From DATFWK01 sp035259345 (GTDB lineage: Bacteria > Actinomycetota > Thermoleophilia > Miltoncostaeales > Miltoncostaeaceae), in NCBI GenBank assembly GCA_035259345.1, contig DATFWK010000231.1, positions 1 through 9,841 of the forward strand: a stretch of DNA of 9,841 nucleotides. Direction: 5' to 3'. Each line of letters starts with the position of its first letter. The first letter of the stretch is position 1. Positions 1 to 5,927 of this stretch are shown here, piece by piece. Below the pieces are notes generated by a model. It had not been told where the DNA came from. It ran no database searches and saw only the letters and a list, made by a program, of their open reading frames with translations. A program made the translations under genes and the position numbers.

Positions 1-42
1 TAATCACTGGCCTGGCACCGGCCGGGCTGCCACGCTCGCGCG

Positions 43-1464
43 GTGGCCGCGACCCCGACCGCCGTCTGGTTCCGCCGCGACCTGCGCGTCGACGACCACC
101 CGGCGCTGTCGGCGGCGGCCGCGCGCGGGCCGGTGGTGTGCCTCTTCGTCGTCGATCCGGGCATCCTCGGCCGCAGCCACCACCGCGCGCCGGCCCGGCT
201 GCGCTTCCTGCGCGCCGGCCTCGAGGCGCTCGACCGGGAGCTCGCCCGGCTGGGCGGCCGGCTGGTGGTGCGCGGCGGGCGTCCGGAGCGGGTCCTGCCG
301 CGGGTCGCGGCCGAGTGCGGCGCGCGCCGGGTCGCCGTCACGCGGGAGACCTCGCCCCTCGGGCGGGCCCGCGACCGGCGCGTCCAGGCGGCGCTGGCGG
401 CGGAGGGGATCGAGCTCGCTGAGCACGGCGGCGCGCTCATCGCCGAGCCGGAGGCGCTCGCCGGCTCGAGTGGGAGCGGGTACCTGGTGTTCACCCCGTT
501 CTTCCGCGCCTGGTCGGCGCTGCCGCTGCCGGAGCGGGTGCCGCCGCCCACGCGCCTTCGTGGTCCGGCGCTCCCCTCGAAAGGCATGGGCCGCCTGCCG
601 GGCGGCGACCCGCTGCTTCCGGCCGGCCCCGGGGCGGGGCGCGAGCGGCTGCTCGCGTTCATCCGCTCCGGCGACGCGGACGCCTACGGCGAGCGCCGGG
701 ACGCCCTCGCCGAGGACGGGACCTCGCGCCTCTCGCCGTACCTGCGCCTCGGGATGCTGGGGCCGGCCGAGGTCGCCCGCGCCCTCGGGCCGGAGCCGCC
801 GCCGGACGGGGGCCGTCGCGAGCTCCTGCGGCAACTCGCGTGGCGGGAGTTCTTCCACCACCTCCTCGCACGGCACCCCGAGGTGGCGCGCGAGGCGCTC
901 CGCCCGGCGCTCCGCGCGATCCGGTGGGACGGCGATCCCGGGCACGTGCGCGCATGGGTGCGGGGGGAGACCGGGTACCCGATCGTCGACGCGGCCATGC
1001 GGCAGCTCGACGAGCTCGGCTGGGTGCACAATCGCGCCCGCCTCGTCGCGTCCTCATTCCTGGTGAAGGACCTCCTCGTCGACTGGCGCGTCGGGGAGGG
1101 CCACTACATGCGGTCGCTGGTCGACGGCGACCCCGCCAGCAACAACGGCGGCTGGCAGTGGAGCGCCGGCACCGGGGCAGACGCGGCCCCCTACTTCCGT
1201 GTCATGAGCCCGACGCGCCAGGCGGCCCGATTCGACCCCGACGGCGCCTACGTGCGCCGGTTCCTGCCCGAGCTCCGGGACGTGCCCGTGGAGCGCATCC
1301 ACGAGCCGTGGCGCATGAGCCCCGAAGAGCAGCGCGCGGCCGGGGTCCGCATCGGGCGCGACTACCCGGCGCCGATCGTCGATCACCGCGAACGGCGGGC
1401 GATCGCGATCGAGCGCTACCGGGCCGCGGCGTCGCTCAGTCGGGACGGAGGCGCTTCGCCATGA
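43..1464 (+). CDS. phr: Deoxyribodipyrimidine (CPD) photolyase, class I
   Basis: This enzyme repairs UV-induced cyclobutane pyrimidine dimers using blue light, FADH- and an antenna cofactor. It is 473 residues, the usual length. The N-terminal Rossmann-like antenna domain opens with WFRRDLR (residues 9-15) and runs to about 130. The helical FAD domain covers about 195-465 and contains TSRLSPYLRLG (227-237), LAWREF (265-270), TGYPIVDAAMRQL (310-322) and the NNGGWQW segment (367-373). By alignment from memory with E. coli PhrB, the electron-transfer Trp triad is kept (W295, W348, W371), as are the Asn facing flavin N5 (N367) and the substrate-contacting Glu (E269). The C-terminus (PELRDVP, HEPW, YPAPIVDH) also follows PhrB. 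GTG at 43 is the first start after an in-frame TAA at 1-3; the ribosome site is weak. The last 29 bp overlap the convergent acetyltransferase. A cryptochrome role cannot be excluded, but the intact repair residues favour photolyase. Confidence 0.95.
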   Translation: MAATPTAVWFRRDLRVDDHPALSAAAARGPVVCLFVVDPGILGRSHHRAPARLRFLRAGLEALDRELARLGGRLVVRGGRPERVLPRVAAECGARRVAVTRETSPLGRARDRRVQAALAAEGIELAEHGGALIAEPEALAGSSGSGYLVFTPFFRAWSALPLPERVPPPTRLRGPALPSKGMGRLPGGDPLLPAGPGAGRERLLAFIRSGDADAYGERRDALAEDGTSRLSPYLRLGMLGPAEVARALGPEPPPDGGRRELLRQLAWREFFHHLLARHPEVAREALRPALRAIRWDGDPGHVRAWVRGETGYPIVDAAMRQLDELGWVHNRARLVASSFLVKDLLVDWRVGEGHYMRSLVDGDPASNNGGWQWSAGTGADAAPYFRVMSPTRQAARFDPDGAYVRRFLPELRDVPVERIHEPWRMSPEEQRAAGVRIGRDYPAPIVDHRERRAIAIERYRAAASLSRDGGASP

Positions 1465-2053
1465 GGATCGCGACCGGGGCCCGGAAGAGGATGCGCCCGC
1501 GCAGCGTGCGGATTCGGCGCACCTCGACGAACCCCTCCTGGTCGTAGAGCGCCCGAGCCGGGGCGTTGCCGGCCATGACCCAGAGCGTCAACACGCGCTT
1601 GCCGGCGGCGCGCGAGGCCCGCTCGCAGGCGGCCACGAGCGCACGGCCGACGCCCCGCCGCCGGACCGCCACATCGACGCCGAGCTCCTCGAGGTAGGCC
1701 TCGTCGTCGGCAAGGCCGGTGTGGGCGAGGAGGCCGAGCACGAGCGCGGCCCGCATCGCCCGCGGCCACCCGATCGCCGCGGCCAGCACTCCGACGCGGT
1801 CCTCATGCGGACGGCTCAGCACCAGCCGCACTGCGCCGACGACCGCGCCGCCCTCCTCCGCGATCAGGTACCTGCCCTCCCCGTGGGCCAGCTCCGCCCG
1901 GGCCAGGGCGGCAACCGCGGCGGCCGCGCGCGAGCCGTAGGCCGGGTGGAACTTGTCGTCGAGTGCCGACGTGATGACCTCCGCCAGCGCCTCGACGTCA
2001 CGCTCCTGCGCCGGACGGACGATCGGCGGTGCGTCGGGCGGTGCCTGGGCCAC
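1436..2053 (-). CDS. GNAT-family N-acetyltransferase
   Basis: A 205-residue protein of the Gcn5-related acetyltransferase fold, which transfers an acyl group from acyl-CoA to an amine. Substrate is unknown. The acetyl-CoA pyrophosphate-binding loop is RRRGVGRA (about 131-138), following the strand LEELGVDVAV. The next strand (KRVLTLWVM) and NAPARALYDQEGFVEVRR form the typical C-terminal motif B with the Tyr of ALYxxxGF. The N-terminus IVRPAQERDVEALAEVI is the usual first strand and helix. The frame is open further upstream to 2194, but that extension is Ala/Pro-rich and would run into the divergent peroxiredoxin leader. GTG at 2053 sits 7 nt after a TAGTCT box, consistent with a leaderless transcript. 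The 3' end overlaps the photolyase gene tail to tail. An insert of about 40 residues between strands 3 and 4 (around RPHEDRVGVLAAAIGWPRAMR) makes it longer than a minimal GNAT domain. Confidence 0.88.
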   Translation of the reverse strand: MAQAPPDAPPIVRPAQERDVEALAEVITSALDDKFHPAYGSRAAAAVAALARAELAHGEGRYLIAEEGGAVVGAVRLVLSRPHEDRVGVLAAAIGWPRAMRAALVLGLLAHTGLADDEAYLEELGVDVAVRRRGVGRALVAACERASRAAGKRVLTLWVMAGNAPARALYDQEGFVEVRRIRTLRGRILFRAPVAILMAKRLRPD

Positions 2054-2060
2054 CCGCCGG

Positions 2061-2066
2061 AGACTA
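2061..2066 (-). promoter_or_regulatory. Putative -10 box TAGTCT for the GNAT gene (leaderless)
   Basis: Read on the minus strand, TAGTCT fits TAnnnT and lies exactly 7 nt before the GTG at 2053. Transcription would then start at or beside the start codon. No -35 consensus is obvious. The placement matches the boxes before 3441 and 6898. Confidence 0.45.
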
Positions 2067-2128
2067 GGGCGTGGCGGCGATGCGAGCCGCGGGGCCGCTT
2101 GGCCGGCGGGCAGCGCCACTCTGGCTGC

Positions 2129-2137
2129 TGGTACCGT
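2129..2137 (+). promoter_or_regulatory. Putative extended -10 (TGG-TACCGT) for peroxiredoxin
   Basis: TGnTAnnnT layout, 26 nt before the GTG at 2164. That leaves a leader of about 20 nt carrying the Shine-Dalgarno GAGAGGAG (2151-2158, ending 5 nt before the start). The same GCTG[G/A]TACCGTC string at the same distance precedes the rhodanese gene. Confidence 0.4.
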
Positions 2138-2163
2138 CAGCCCCCACGTCGAGAGGAGACCAC

Positions 2164-2637
2164 GTGCCGCGTCTCGAGCCGGGCCGGCCCGCACCGGAGT
2201 TCGCCCTCGAGTCCGACGCCGGGACGACCGAGCGGCTCACGGACCTGCGCGGCCAGACCGTCGTCCTCTACTTCTACCCGAAGGACGACACCAGCGGCTG
2301 CACGGTCGAGGCCTGCGAGTTCCGCGACCTGGTGCCCGAGTACGACGCCCGCGGTGCCCGCGTGATCGGCGTGAGCCCCGACCCGGTCGCGAGCCACGTC
2401 CGCTTCCGCGACAAGCACGGGCTCAGCTTCATGCTGCTGTCGGACCCGGACCACGCCGTTGCCGAGGCGTACGGGGTCTGGGTCGAGAAGTCCATGTACG
2501 GCCGCAAGTACATGGGCGTCGAGCGCAGCACGTTCGTGATCGGGCCGGACGGGACGATCGTGGAGGCGCTCTACGGCGTGCGCCCGAAGGGCCACGCGGC
2601 GGCCGTGCTCGAGCGGGTCGGCGTGGGCGACGGCTGA
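2164..2637 (+). CDS. bcp: Thioredoxin-dependent peroxiredoxin, BCP/PrxQ type
   Basis: A 157-residue cytoplasmic thiol peroxidase that reduces hydrogen peroxide and organic hydroperoxides and is recycled by thioredoxin. The thioredoxin-fold core has VVLYFYPKDDTSGCTVEACEFRD (33-55). Peroxidatic Cys is C46, with the PxxxT/SxxC active-site arrangement. A second Cys five residues later (C51) is the resolving Cys position of the atypical two-Cys BCP subgroup. Further family marks are GVSPDPVASHVRFRDKHGLSFMLLSDPD, the GRKYMGVERSTFVIGPDG segment with its conserved Arg, and a C-terminal helix. The GTG at 2164 is chosen because of the strong Shine-Dalgarno site 5 nt before it and because the family starts right there. 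The open frame back to 2071 is not family-like. It lies 32 bp upstream of the rhodanese gene, suggesting a joint role in thiol and sulfur redox stress. Confidence 0.95.
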   Translation: MPRLEPGRPAPEFALESDAGTTERLTDLRGQTVVLYFYPKDDTSGCTVEACEFRDLVPEYDARGARVIGVSPDPVASHVRFRDKHGLSFMLLSDPDHAVAEAYGVWVEKSMYGRKYMGVERSTFVIGPDGTIVEALYGVRPKGHAAAVLERVGVGDG

Positions 2638-2643
2638 TACCGT
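2635..2643 (+). promoter_or_regulatory. Putative extended -10 (TGA-TACCGT) for rhodanese
   Basis: The TGn element is the stop codon of the peroxiredoxin gene itself. TACCGT ends 26 nt before the ATG at 2670, exactly as in the peroxiredoxin promoter. Shine-Dalgarno GGGAGG (2659-2664) lies in the short leader. It suggests the second gene can be transcribed on its own as well as by read-through. Confidence 0.4.
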
Positions 2644-2669
2644 CCCGGCGGTCGCCCCGGGAGGCAACG

Positions 2670-3029
2670 ATGGCGTGGGACGACGTGTCCCGATGGCAGG
2701 CGGTGGATCTCGCTGCGGCGTTCCGGATGGGCGATCCGGTGCAGCCGGTGGACGTCCGCGAGCTCGGCTGGCGCGAGTCGGACAGCCAGATCAGGGGGAC
2801 CCTCCGCATCGACCCGATGGAGTTCGAGCGCGAGATCGACGGCCTGCCCCAGGGCAGGGAGCTCGTCTTCTACTGCGACCGTCCGGGCGAGGCGACCAGC
2901 ATGAAGATCGCCCTGTGGGCGTTCGACCACGGGCGCACCCGGGTGGGCGTCCTGGTCGGCGGCTGGCACGGCTGGCAGGAGGCCGGCTACCCGACCGAGC
3001 CGAAGCCCGGCGCCGCCGCTGCGGGCTGA
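2670..3029 (+). CDS. Single-domain rhodanese-like protein
   Basis: A 119-residue protein of the rhodanese fold, which moves sulfane sulfur through a cysteine persulfide (for example thiosulfate to cyanide or thiol acceptors). Seen in order: the N-terminal strand PVDVRE (26-31), the active-site loop with C69 in VFYCDRPGEATSMKIA, and the C-terminal VGGWHGWQEAGYP. The catalytic loop is C-D-R-P-G-E-A, with an acidic residue within the loop. Physiological substrate cannot be read from the sequence. ATG at 2670 follows GGGAGG at a 5-nt spacing. No signal peptide, so cytoplasmic. It follows the peroxiredoxin by 32 bp, fitting a sulfur/thiol redox unit, and converges with the unknown gene at 3043-3375. 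Confidence 0.88.
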   Translation: MAWDDVSRWQAVDLAAAFRMGDPVQPVDVRELGWRESDSQIRGTLRIDPMEFEREIDGLPQGRELVFYCDRPGEATSMKIALWAFDHGRTRVGVLVGGWHGWQEAGYPTEPKPGAAAAG

Positions 3030-3052
3030 GGCCCCCCGGCCGCTAGGCGGCG
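3011..3052. terminator. Possible bidirectional terminator between convergent genes
   Basis: Arms CGCCGCC (3011-3017) and GGCGGCG (3046-3052), with an inner GCGG/CCGC pair (3021-3024 with 3040-3043), can form a broken hairpin across the 13-bp gap between the two stop codons. There is no T-tract. In DNA this GC-rich such pairing is easy to find by chance. Confidence 0.22.
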
Positions 3053-3375
3053 CCGCCCCCGTCCCGGGGCGTGAGGCCGTACGTCGCCTCGAGCCACTCC
3101 GGCAGGACGTAGGCGACGGCCCGCAGCGTGAGCTCGCGCTCCGCGATCGCGACGCGCGCGGCCACCTCGAGCGCTTGGCGGGCGTCATGGTCGCGGATGC
3201 CGCTCACCCCCGCGATCGTCTCACCCGCCTCCTTCTTGGCGTAGACCAGCCCCCGCGCGGCCATCGCCCAGTGCTCGCGCGCCCAGTCGATCAGGCTGGT
3301 CTCGAGCGGTGTCGGGTCGTAGCCGAGGAGCGCGCGCTGGAGCTCGTTCGGCGTCGGGTCGGAGTCGCGGGACAT
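3043..3375 (-). CDS. Small hypothetical protein (110 aa)
   Basis: I do not recognise this family. It is a 110-residue, probably mostly helical soluble protein with no Cys, no signal peptide and no membrane segment. Visible features are the N-terminal LQRALLGYDPTPLETSLIDWAREHWAMAARG, an Ala/Glu/Arg-rich central helix region (DARQALEVAARVAIAERELTLRAV) and a C-terminal LPEWLEATYGL followed by a Gly/Ala tail. ATG at 3375 is preferred over the in-frame GTG at 3381 because GAGG (3384-3381) then lies 5 nt upstream. It is divergent from the BtuF-like operon across about 65 bp and has a TAGACT box upstream. Codon use matches the neighbours, so it is probably a real gene. Confidence 0.7.
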   Translation of the reverse strand: MSRDSDPTPNELQRALLGYDPTPLETSLIDWAREHWAMAARGLVYAKKEAGETIAGVSGIRDHDARQALEVAARVAIAERELTLRAVAYVLPEWLEATYGLTPRDGGGAA

Positions 3376-3410
3376 GGTCACCTCGTCGGACGCTGGCAGG
3401 GCGGCGCCCG

Positions 3411-3416
3411 AGTCTA
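3411..3416 (-). promoter_or_regulatory. Putative -10 box TAGACT for the 110-aa gene
   Basis: Minus-strand TAGACT (TAnnnT) lies 35 nt before the ATG at 3375. It is only 11 bp from the plus-strand box at 3428-3433, so the two divergent promoters would overlap and might compete. No clear -35. Confidence 0.3.
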
Positions 3417-3427
3417 GCCGCGCTCGC

Positions 3428-3433
3428 TATGGT
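3428..3433 (+). promoter_or_regulatory. Putative -10 box TATGGT for the binding-protein operon (leaderless)
   Basis: TATGGT ends 7 nt before the GTG at 3441, the spacing expected if transcription starts at the start codon. No Shine-Dalgarno lies before 3429 or 3441. This is the main reason for taking GTG 3441 rather than ATG 3429 as the start. Confidence 0.45.
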
Positions 3434-3440
3434 GACGCCG

Positions 3441-4376
3441 GTGCGCATCGCCTCCCTGCTCCCGAGCGCCACGGAGATCGTGGCCGCCCTCGGCCTCGGG
3501 GAGCGGCTCGTCGGCCGCACGCACGAGTGCGACTTCCCGCCCGAGGTCGCGGGCGTGGCGGCCCTCACGCAGAGCGCGCTCGACTGCGACCCGCTCGACA
3601 GCGCGGCCATCGACCAAGAGGTCAGCGAGGCGGTTGCGGGCGACGGCGTCTACCGCCTCGACGAGGCGGCCCTTGCCGCCGCCCGGCCGGACCTCGTCAT
3701 CACCCAGGACCTGTGCGAGGTCTGCGCCGTGGACACGCCGTCCGTCGCACGCGCCCTCGGGAGGATGCCCGGCGCGCCGCGGCTCATGACGCTCGAGCCC
3801 GAGACCTTGGAGGACGTCCTCGAGACCATCGTCGCCGTCGGCCGGGCGGCCGGGGCCGAGCGGCGGGCGGCCGATCTGGTCGGTGCGCTCAGAGCGCGGC
3901 TCGAGCGGGTGCGGGCGGCGGTGGCGCGGCGTGGGCGCCCGGGCGTGGTCGCGATGGAGTGGCTCGACCCGCCCTGGGCCGCCGGCCACTGGGTGCCCGA
4001 GCAGGTCGCCGCGGCCGGAGGGCGGGAGATGCTGGGGTGCGCCGGGGCGCGCTCGGCGCGCACCAGCGCCGCGGCGATCCGGGAGGCCCGCCCCGACTGG
4101 CTCGTGCTCATCCCCTGCGGATGGGACGCCGGTCAGGCGCTCGCCGCCCTCGACCGCGACCGCTTCGCCGCCGAGTACGGCGACACGCCCGCGGCCCGCG
4201 CGGGCCGGGTGGTCGCCCTCGACGGCTCCGCCTATTTCAGCCGTCCGGGGCCGCGCCTGGTGGACGGCGTCGAGATCCTCGCGGCGCTCCTGCACCCGGA
4301 CGCCGGCCTTCCGCCGCCGCCACCCGGGGCGCTCCGCGCCGTCGCGCTGCCGGCCGCCCACGGGAGCCGGGTGTGA
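3441..4376 (+). CDS. BtuF/TroA-like binding protein without signal peptide
   Basis: A 311-residue protein of the helical-backbone periplasmic binding fold (BtuF/FecB type, which bind cobalamin or iron complexes for ABC importers). It opens RIASLLPSATEIVAALGLGERLVG, the usual first strand and helix, followed by HECDFPPEV (28-36). ITQDLCEVCAV (87-97) is a signature of a subgroup often annotated as cobalamin-binding. The C-terminal lobe has VVAMEWLDPPWAAGHWVPEQVAAAGG and VLIPCGWD. No signal peptide, lipobox or lipoprotein Cys is present, and no permease or ATPase gene is nearby, so a role as an importer subunit is unproven. An intracellular corrinoid or metal-binding role is possible. The start is GTG 3441 by the leaderless layout, with ATG 3429 as alternative. 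The stop overlaps the next start by 4 bp (GTGA), so the two are translationally coupled. Confidence 0.85.
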   Translation: MRIASLLPSATEIVAALGLGERLVGRTHECDFPPEVAGVAALTQSALDCDPLDSAAIDQEVSEAVAGDGVYRLDEAALAAARPDLVITQDLCEVCAVDTPSVARALGRMPGAPRLMTLEPETLEDVLETIVAVGRAAGAERRAADLVGALRARLERVRAAVARRGRPGVVAMEWLDPPWAAGHWVPEQVAAAGGREMLGCAGARSARTSAAAIREARPDWLVLIPCGWDAGQALAALDRDRFAAEYGDTPAARAGRVVALDGSAYFSRPGPRLVDGVEILAALLHPDAGLPPPPPGALRAVALPAAHGSRV

Positions 4377-5416
4377 GGGCGCTCCGGCGCACGCACATCA
4401 TCGCCACGCTCGGCCCGGCCTCCCGCGACCCCGCGGTCCTTCGGCGCATGGTCGAGGAGGGGCTCGATTGGGCGCGGGTCAACTGCTCCCGCGACGAGCC
4501 GGACGTCTGCGGGCGCGCGATCGAGACGCTTCGAGCCGTCGCGGGCGCGGCCGGGCGCCGCGTGCGCCTGCTGGCCGACCTGGGCGGGCCGAAGGTCCGG
4601 GTCGGCATCGTCCCGGAGCCGATCCGGCTCCAGGTCGGGGACGAGGTGGTGCTCGGGGCAGGGCGGGCCGCGCCGGACGCGGTCCCGGTGACCGTGCCGC
4701 GGGCCTTCGCCCACCTCGCCGTAGGGGAGATGATCGCGCTCGACAACGGGGCGATCGAGCTCGAGGTGATCGACGCCGACCCCGGCTGGGTGCGCTGCCG
4801 CGTGCTCTCAGGCCGGATGATCCGCTCGCACCAGAGCCTCGCGATCGCCGGCAACGACGCCTCGGCGATCACGGACCGCGACGAGGAGGACCTGGCCGCC
4901 GCGCTGGCCATGGGCGTCGACGCGGTCGCGCTCTCGCGGGTGCGCCGGCGCGAGGACGCCGCCGCGCTGCGTGCCCGCCTGCCGGACGGCGTCCTGGCCG
5001 TCGCCAAGATCGAGGACGCGGACGGCCTGCGGAACCTGGACGGGATCCTCGACGCCGTCGACGCGGTGGTGTGCGTGCGCGGCTCGCTCGGCTTCTCGAT
5101 CCCTCGGGCGGCGGTTCCACTGGTGCAGAAGGACCTGCTGGCCTGGTGTGCGGCCCGCGGCCGCTCGGGCGTCGTGGCGTCGGAGCTCTTCCGGTCGATG
5201 CTGGACCGCCCGTCGCCGGCGCGGGTCGAGATCGCCGACGTGGTCACGGCCATCCTCGACGGCGCCGTGGGCCTCGTGCTCTCGGAGGAGACCGCCGTCG
5301 GCGCCTATCCGGCCGAGGCCGTCGCCGAGCTGCGCCAGGTGATCGAGCGGGCGGAGGACTCGCCCTGGTTCCGGGCGCTCGAGCGTGACTCGAGCCCGCC
5401 GGCCGCGCTGGACTAG
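4373..5416 (+). CDS. Short pyruvate-kinase-like protein, altered active site
   Basis: A 347-residue protein with the pyruvate kinase barrel and inserted B domain, but ending where the usual C-terminal regulatory domain (about 120 residues) would begin. Seen in order: THIIATLGPAS (7-17), WARVNCSRDE (33-42), LLADLGGPKVRVG (66-78), B domain about 80-155, ITDRDEEDL (166-174), VAKIEDADGL (210-219), VCVRGSLGFSIP (233-244), VPLVQKD (248-254), VVASELFRSM (267-276) and LSEETAVGAYPAEAV (303-317). The Arg, Asn and Ser of RxNxS, the Lys and Glu of AKIE and the SxETAxGxYP loop are kept. However, the Mg-binding Asp of RGDLG is Ser (S238), the His of NFSHG is Arg (R40), and the catalytic Thr of ATQM is Ser (S270) followed by Glu. 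A normal pyruvate kinase activity is therefore doubtful. The GTG start overlaps the previous stop and is preceded by GGGAG (4362-4366). Confidence 0.85.
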   Translation: MRALRRTHIIATLGPASRDPAVLRRMVEEGLDWARVNCSRDEPDVCGRAIETLRAVAGAAGRRVRLLADLGGPKVRVGIVPEPIRLQVGDEVVLGAGRAAPDAVPVTVPRAFAHLAVGEMIALDNGAIELEVIDADPGWVRCRVLSGRMIRSHQSLAIAGNDASAITDRDEEDLAAALAMGVDAVALSRVRRREDAAALRARLPDGVLAVAKIEDADGLRNLDGILDAVDAVVCVRGSLGFSIPRAAVPLVQKDLLAWCAARGRSGVVASELFRSMLDRPSPARVEIADVVTAILDGAVGLVLSEETAVGAYPAEAVAELRQVIERAEDSPWFRALERDSSPPAALD

Positions 5417-5419
5417 TCG

Positions 5420-5430
5420 AGGAGGCCGCC
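5420..5430 (+). promoter_or_regulatory. Shine-Dalgarno that points to a GTC start
   Basis: AGGAGG at 5420-5425, just after the stop codon of the pyruvate-kinase-like gene, is followed by 5 nt and then GTC at 5431. That is exactly where GYD-domain proteins normally begin (xPTYILL). No ATG, GTG or TTG is available in this frame between the upstream in-frame TGA (5386) and the middle of the domain. Confidence 0.6.
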
Positions 5431-5718
5431 GTCCCCACCTACATCCTCCTCTCGGTCCTGAGCCCGCAGGGCATCCAGACGCTGCGTGCGACGCCCGAGC
5501 GGGTGCTCGAGGTCAACCGGGAGATCGAGGAGATGGGGGCGACCGTGGTGCAGCAGTGGGCGCTGCTCGGCAGCTACGACTTCATGACCGTCGTCGAGGC
5601 CAGTGACGAGCGCGTGCTGATCCGGGTCTCCGGCGAGCTCGCCGCGCGGGGCAGCGCCTTGGTCGAGTCGATCACGGTCATACCGGTCGACGACCTGATC
5701 CGCGACCTGTCCTCCTGA
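5431..5718 (+). CDS. GYD-domain protein with non-canonical GTC start
   Basis: A 95-residue protein of the GYD family (a small alpha/beta, ferredoxin-like stress-associated domain of unknown biochemical role). Read from 5431 it gives PTYILLSVLSPQGIQTLRATPERVLEV, then IEEMGATVVQQWALLGSYDFMTVVEA and ITVIPVDDLIRDL at the C-terminus; the name motif G-[SP]-Y-D is LLGSYDF. The first canonical start in frame is GTG 5503, which would delete the first strand and helix of the fold, so it is unlikely to be the true start. GTC at 5431 has AGGAGG five bases upstream and matches the family's N-terminus. Either GTC is used, or it is a G-to-C change or sequencing error in an original GTG. It lies 14 bp after the pyruvate-kinase-like gene and is surely in the same operon. 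Confidence 0.82.
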   Translation, partial: VPTYILLSVLSPQGIQTLRATPERVLEVNREIEEMGATVVQQWALLGSYDFMTVVEASDERVLIRVSGELAARGSALVESITVIPVDDLIRDLSS

Positions 5719-5734
5719 GGCGGGGCCCGCTCAG
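5715..5734. terminator. Hairpin spanning both convergent stop codons
   Basis: CTGAG-g-CGG / CCG-CTCAG forms an 8-bp stem with one bulged base and a 3-nt loop. The palindrome contains the TGA of the GYD gene (5716-5718) and the TGA of the minus-strand zinc-ribbon gene (5733-5731). No T-tract. A two-way terminator is plausible from its position. Confidence 0.4.
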
Positions 5735-5901
5735 GGAACCCGGCGCCACTCCTCGCTCTGGCAGAGCGGACAGGTCGGCAGCACCAGCACGCCGTCGTTC
5801 TCCGTGGGAGAGACGACGAGCAGGTCGCAGGCCGCGCACCGGAAGCGCCCGGTGACCTCGTCGCCGACCTCGAACAGCTCGTGATCTGGGACGCTCGTCA
5901 T
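5731..5901 (-). CDS. Small zinc-ribbon protein (56 aa)
   Basis: A 56-residue soluble protein with two CxxC knuckles, FRCAACDLL (C22, C25) and LPTCPLCQSEEWRRV (C44, C47), 18 residues apart. This is a rubredoxin-like zinc ribbon. It should bind one zinc (or iron) ion, but the partner is unknown. The N-terminal part HELFEVGDEVTGRF precedes the first strand. Small zinc-ribbon families of this shape exist, but I cannot name this one firmly. ATG at 5901 is well supported by GGAGGTG (5913-5907) at 5-nt spacing. The frame is open to 6192, but that part is the antisense shadow of the gene upstream. It shares its strand with another zinc-ribbon gene 68 bp upstream, possibly separated by a hairpin. Confidence 0.85.
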   Translation of the reverse strand: MTSVPDHELFEVGDEVTGRFRCAACDLLVVSPTENDGVLVLPTCPLCQSEEWRRVP

Positions 5902-5927
5902 GGAAGCACCTCCGACGCCCCTCCGAA

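Noticed and set aside
4..1029. Long minus-strand open frame opposite the photolyase gene (341 codons)
   Set aside because: It is Arg/Pro/Ala/Gly-rich with no recognisable fold and mirrors the high-GC codon positions of the photolyase; an antisense shadow.
2071..2163. N-terminal extension of the peroxiredoxin frame, starting MAAMRAAG and slightly hydrophobic, possibly a signal peptide
   Set aside because: The strong Shine-Dalgarno at 2151-2158 and the family's usual start both point to 2164, and the proposed promoter lies inside the extension.
3374..4372. Open frame running upstream of the pyruvate-kinase-like gene, seemingly giving a 680-residue protein
   Set aside because: The upstream part is an out-of-frame reading of the binding-protein gene. 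Pyruvate kinase similarity begins at 4373, at a GTG with a Shine-Dalgarno.
5503..5718. 71-codon version of the GYD gene starting at GTG 5503
   Set aside because: It would remove the conserved first strand and helix (PTYILL...SPQG...TL), which are clearly encoded in frame just upstream.
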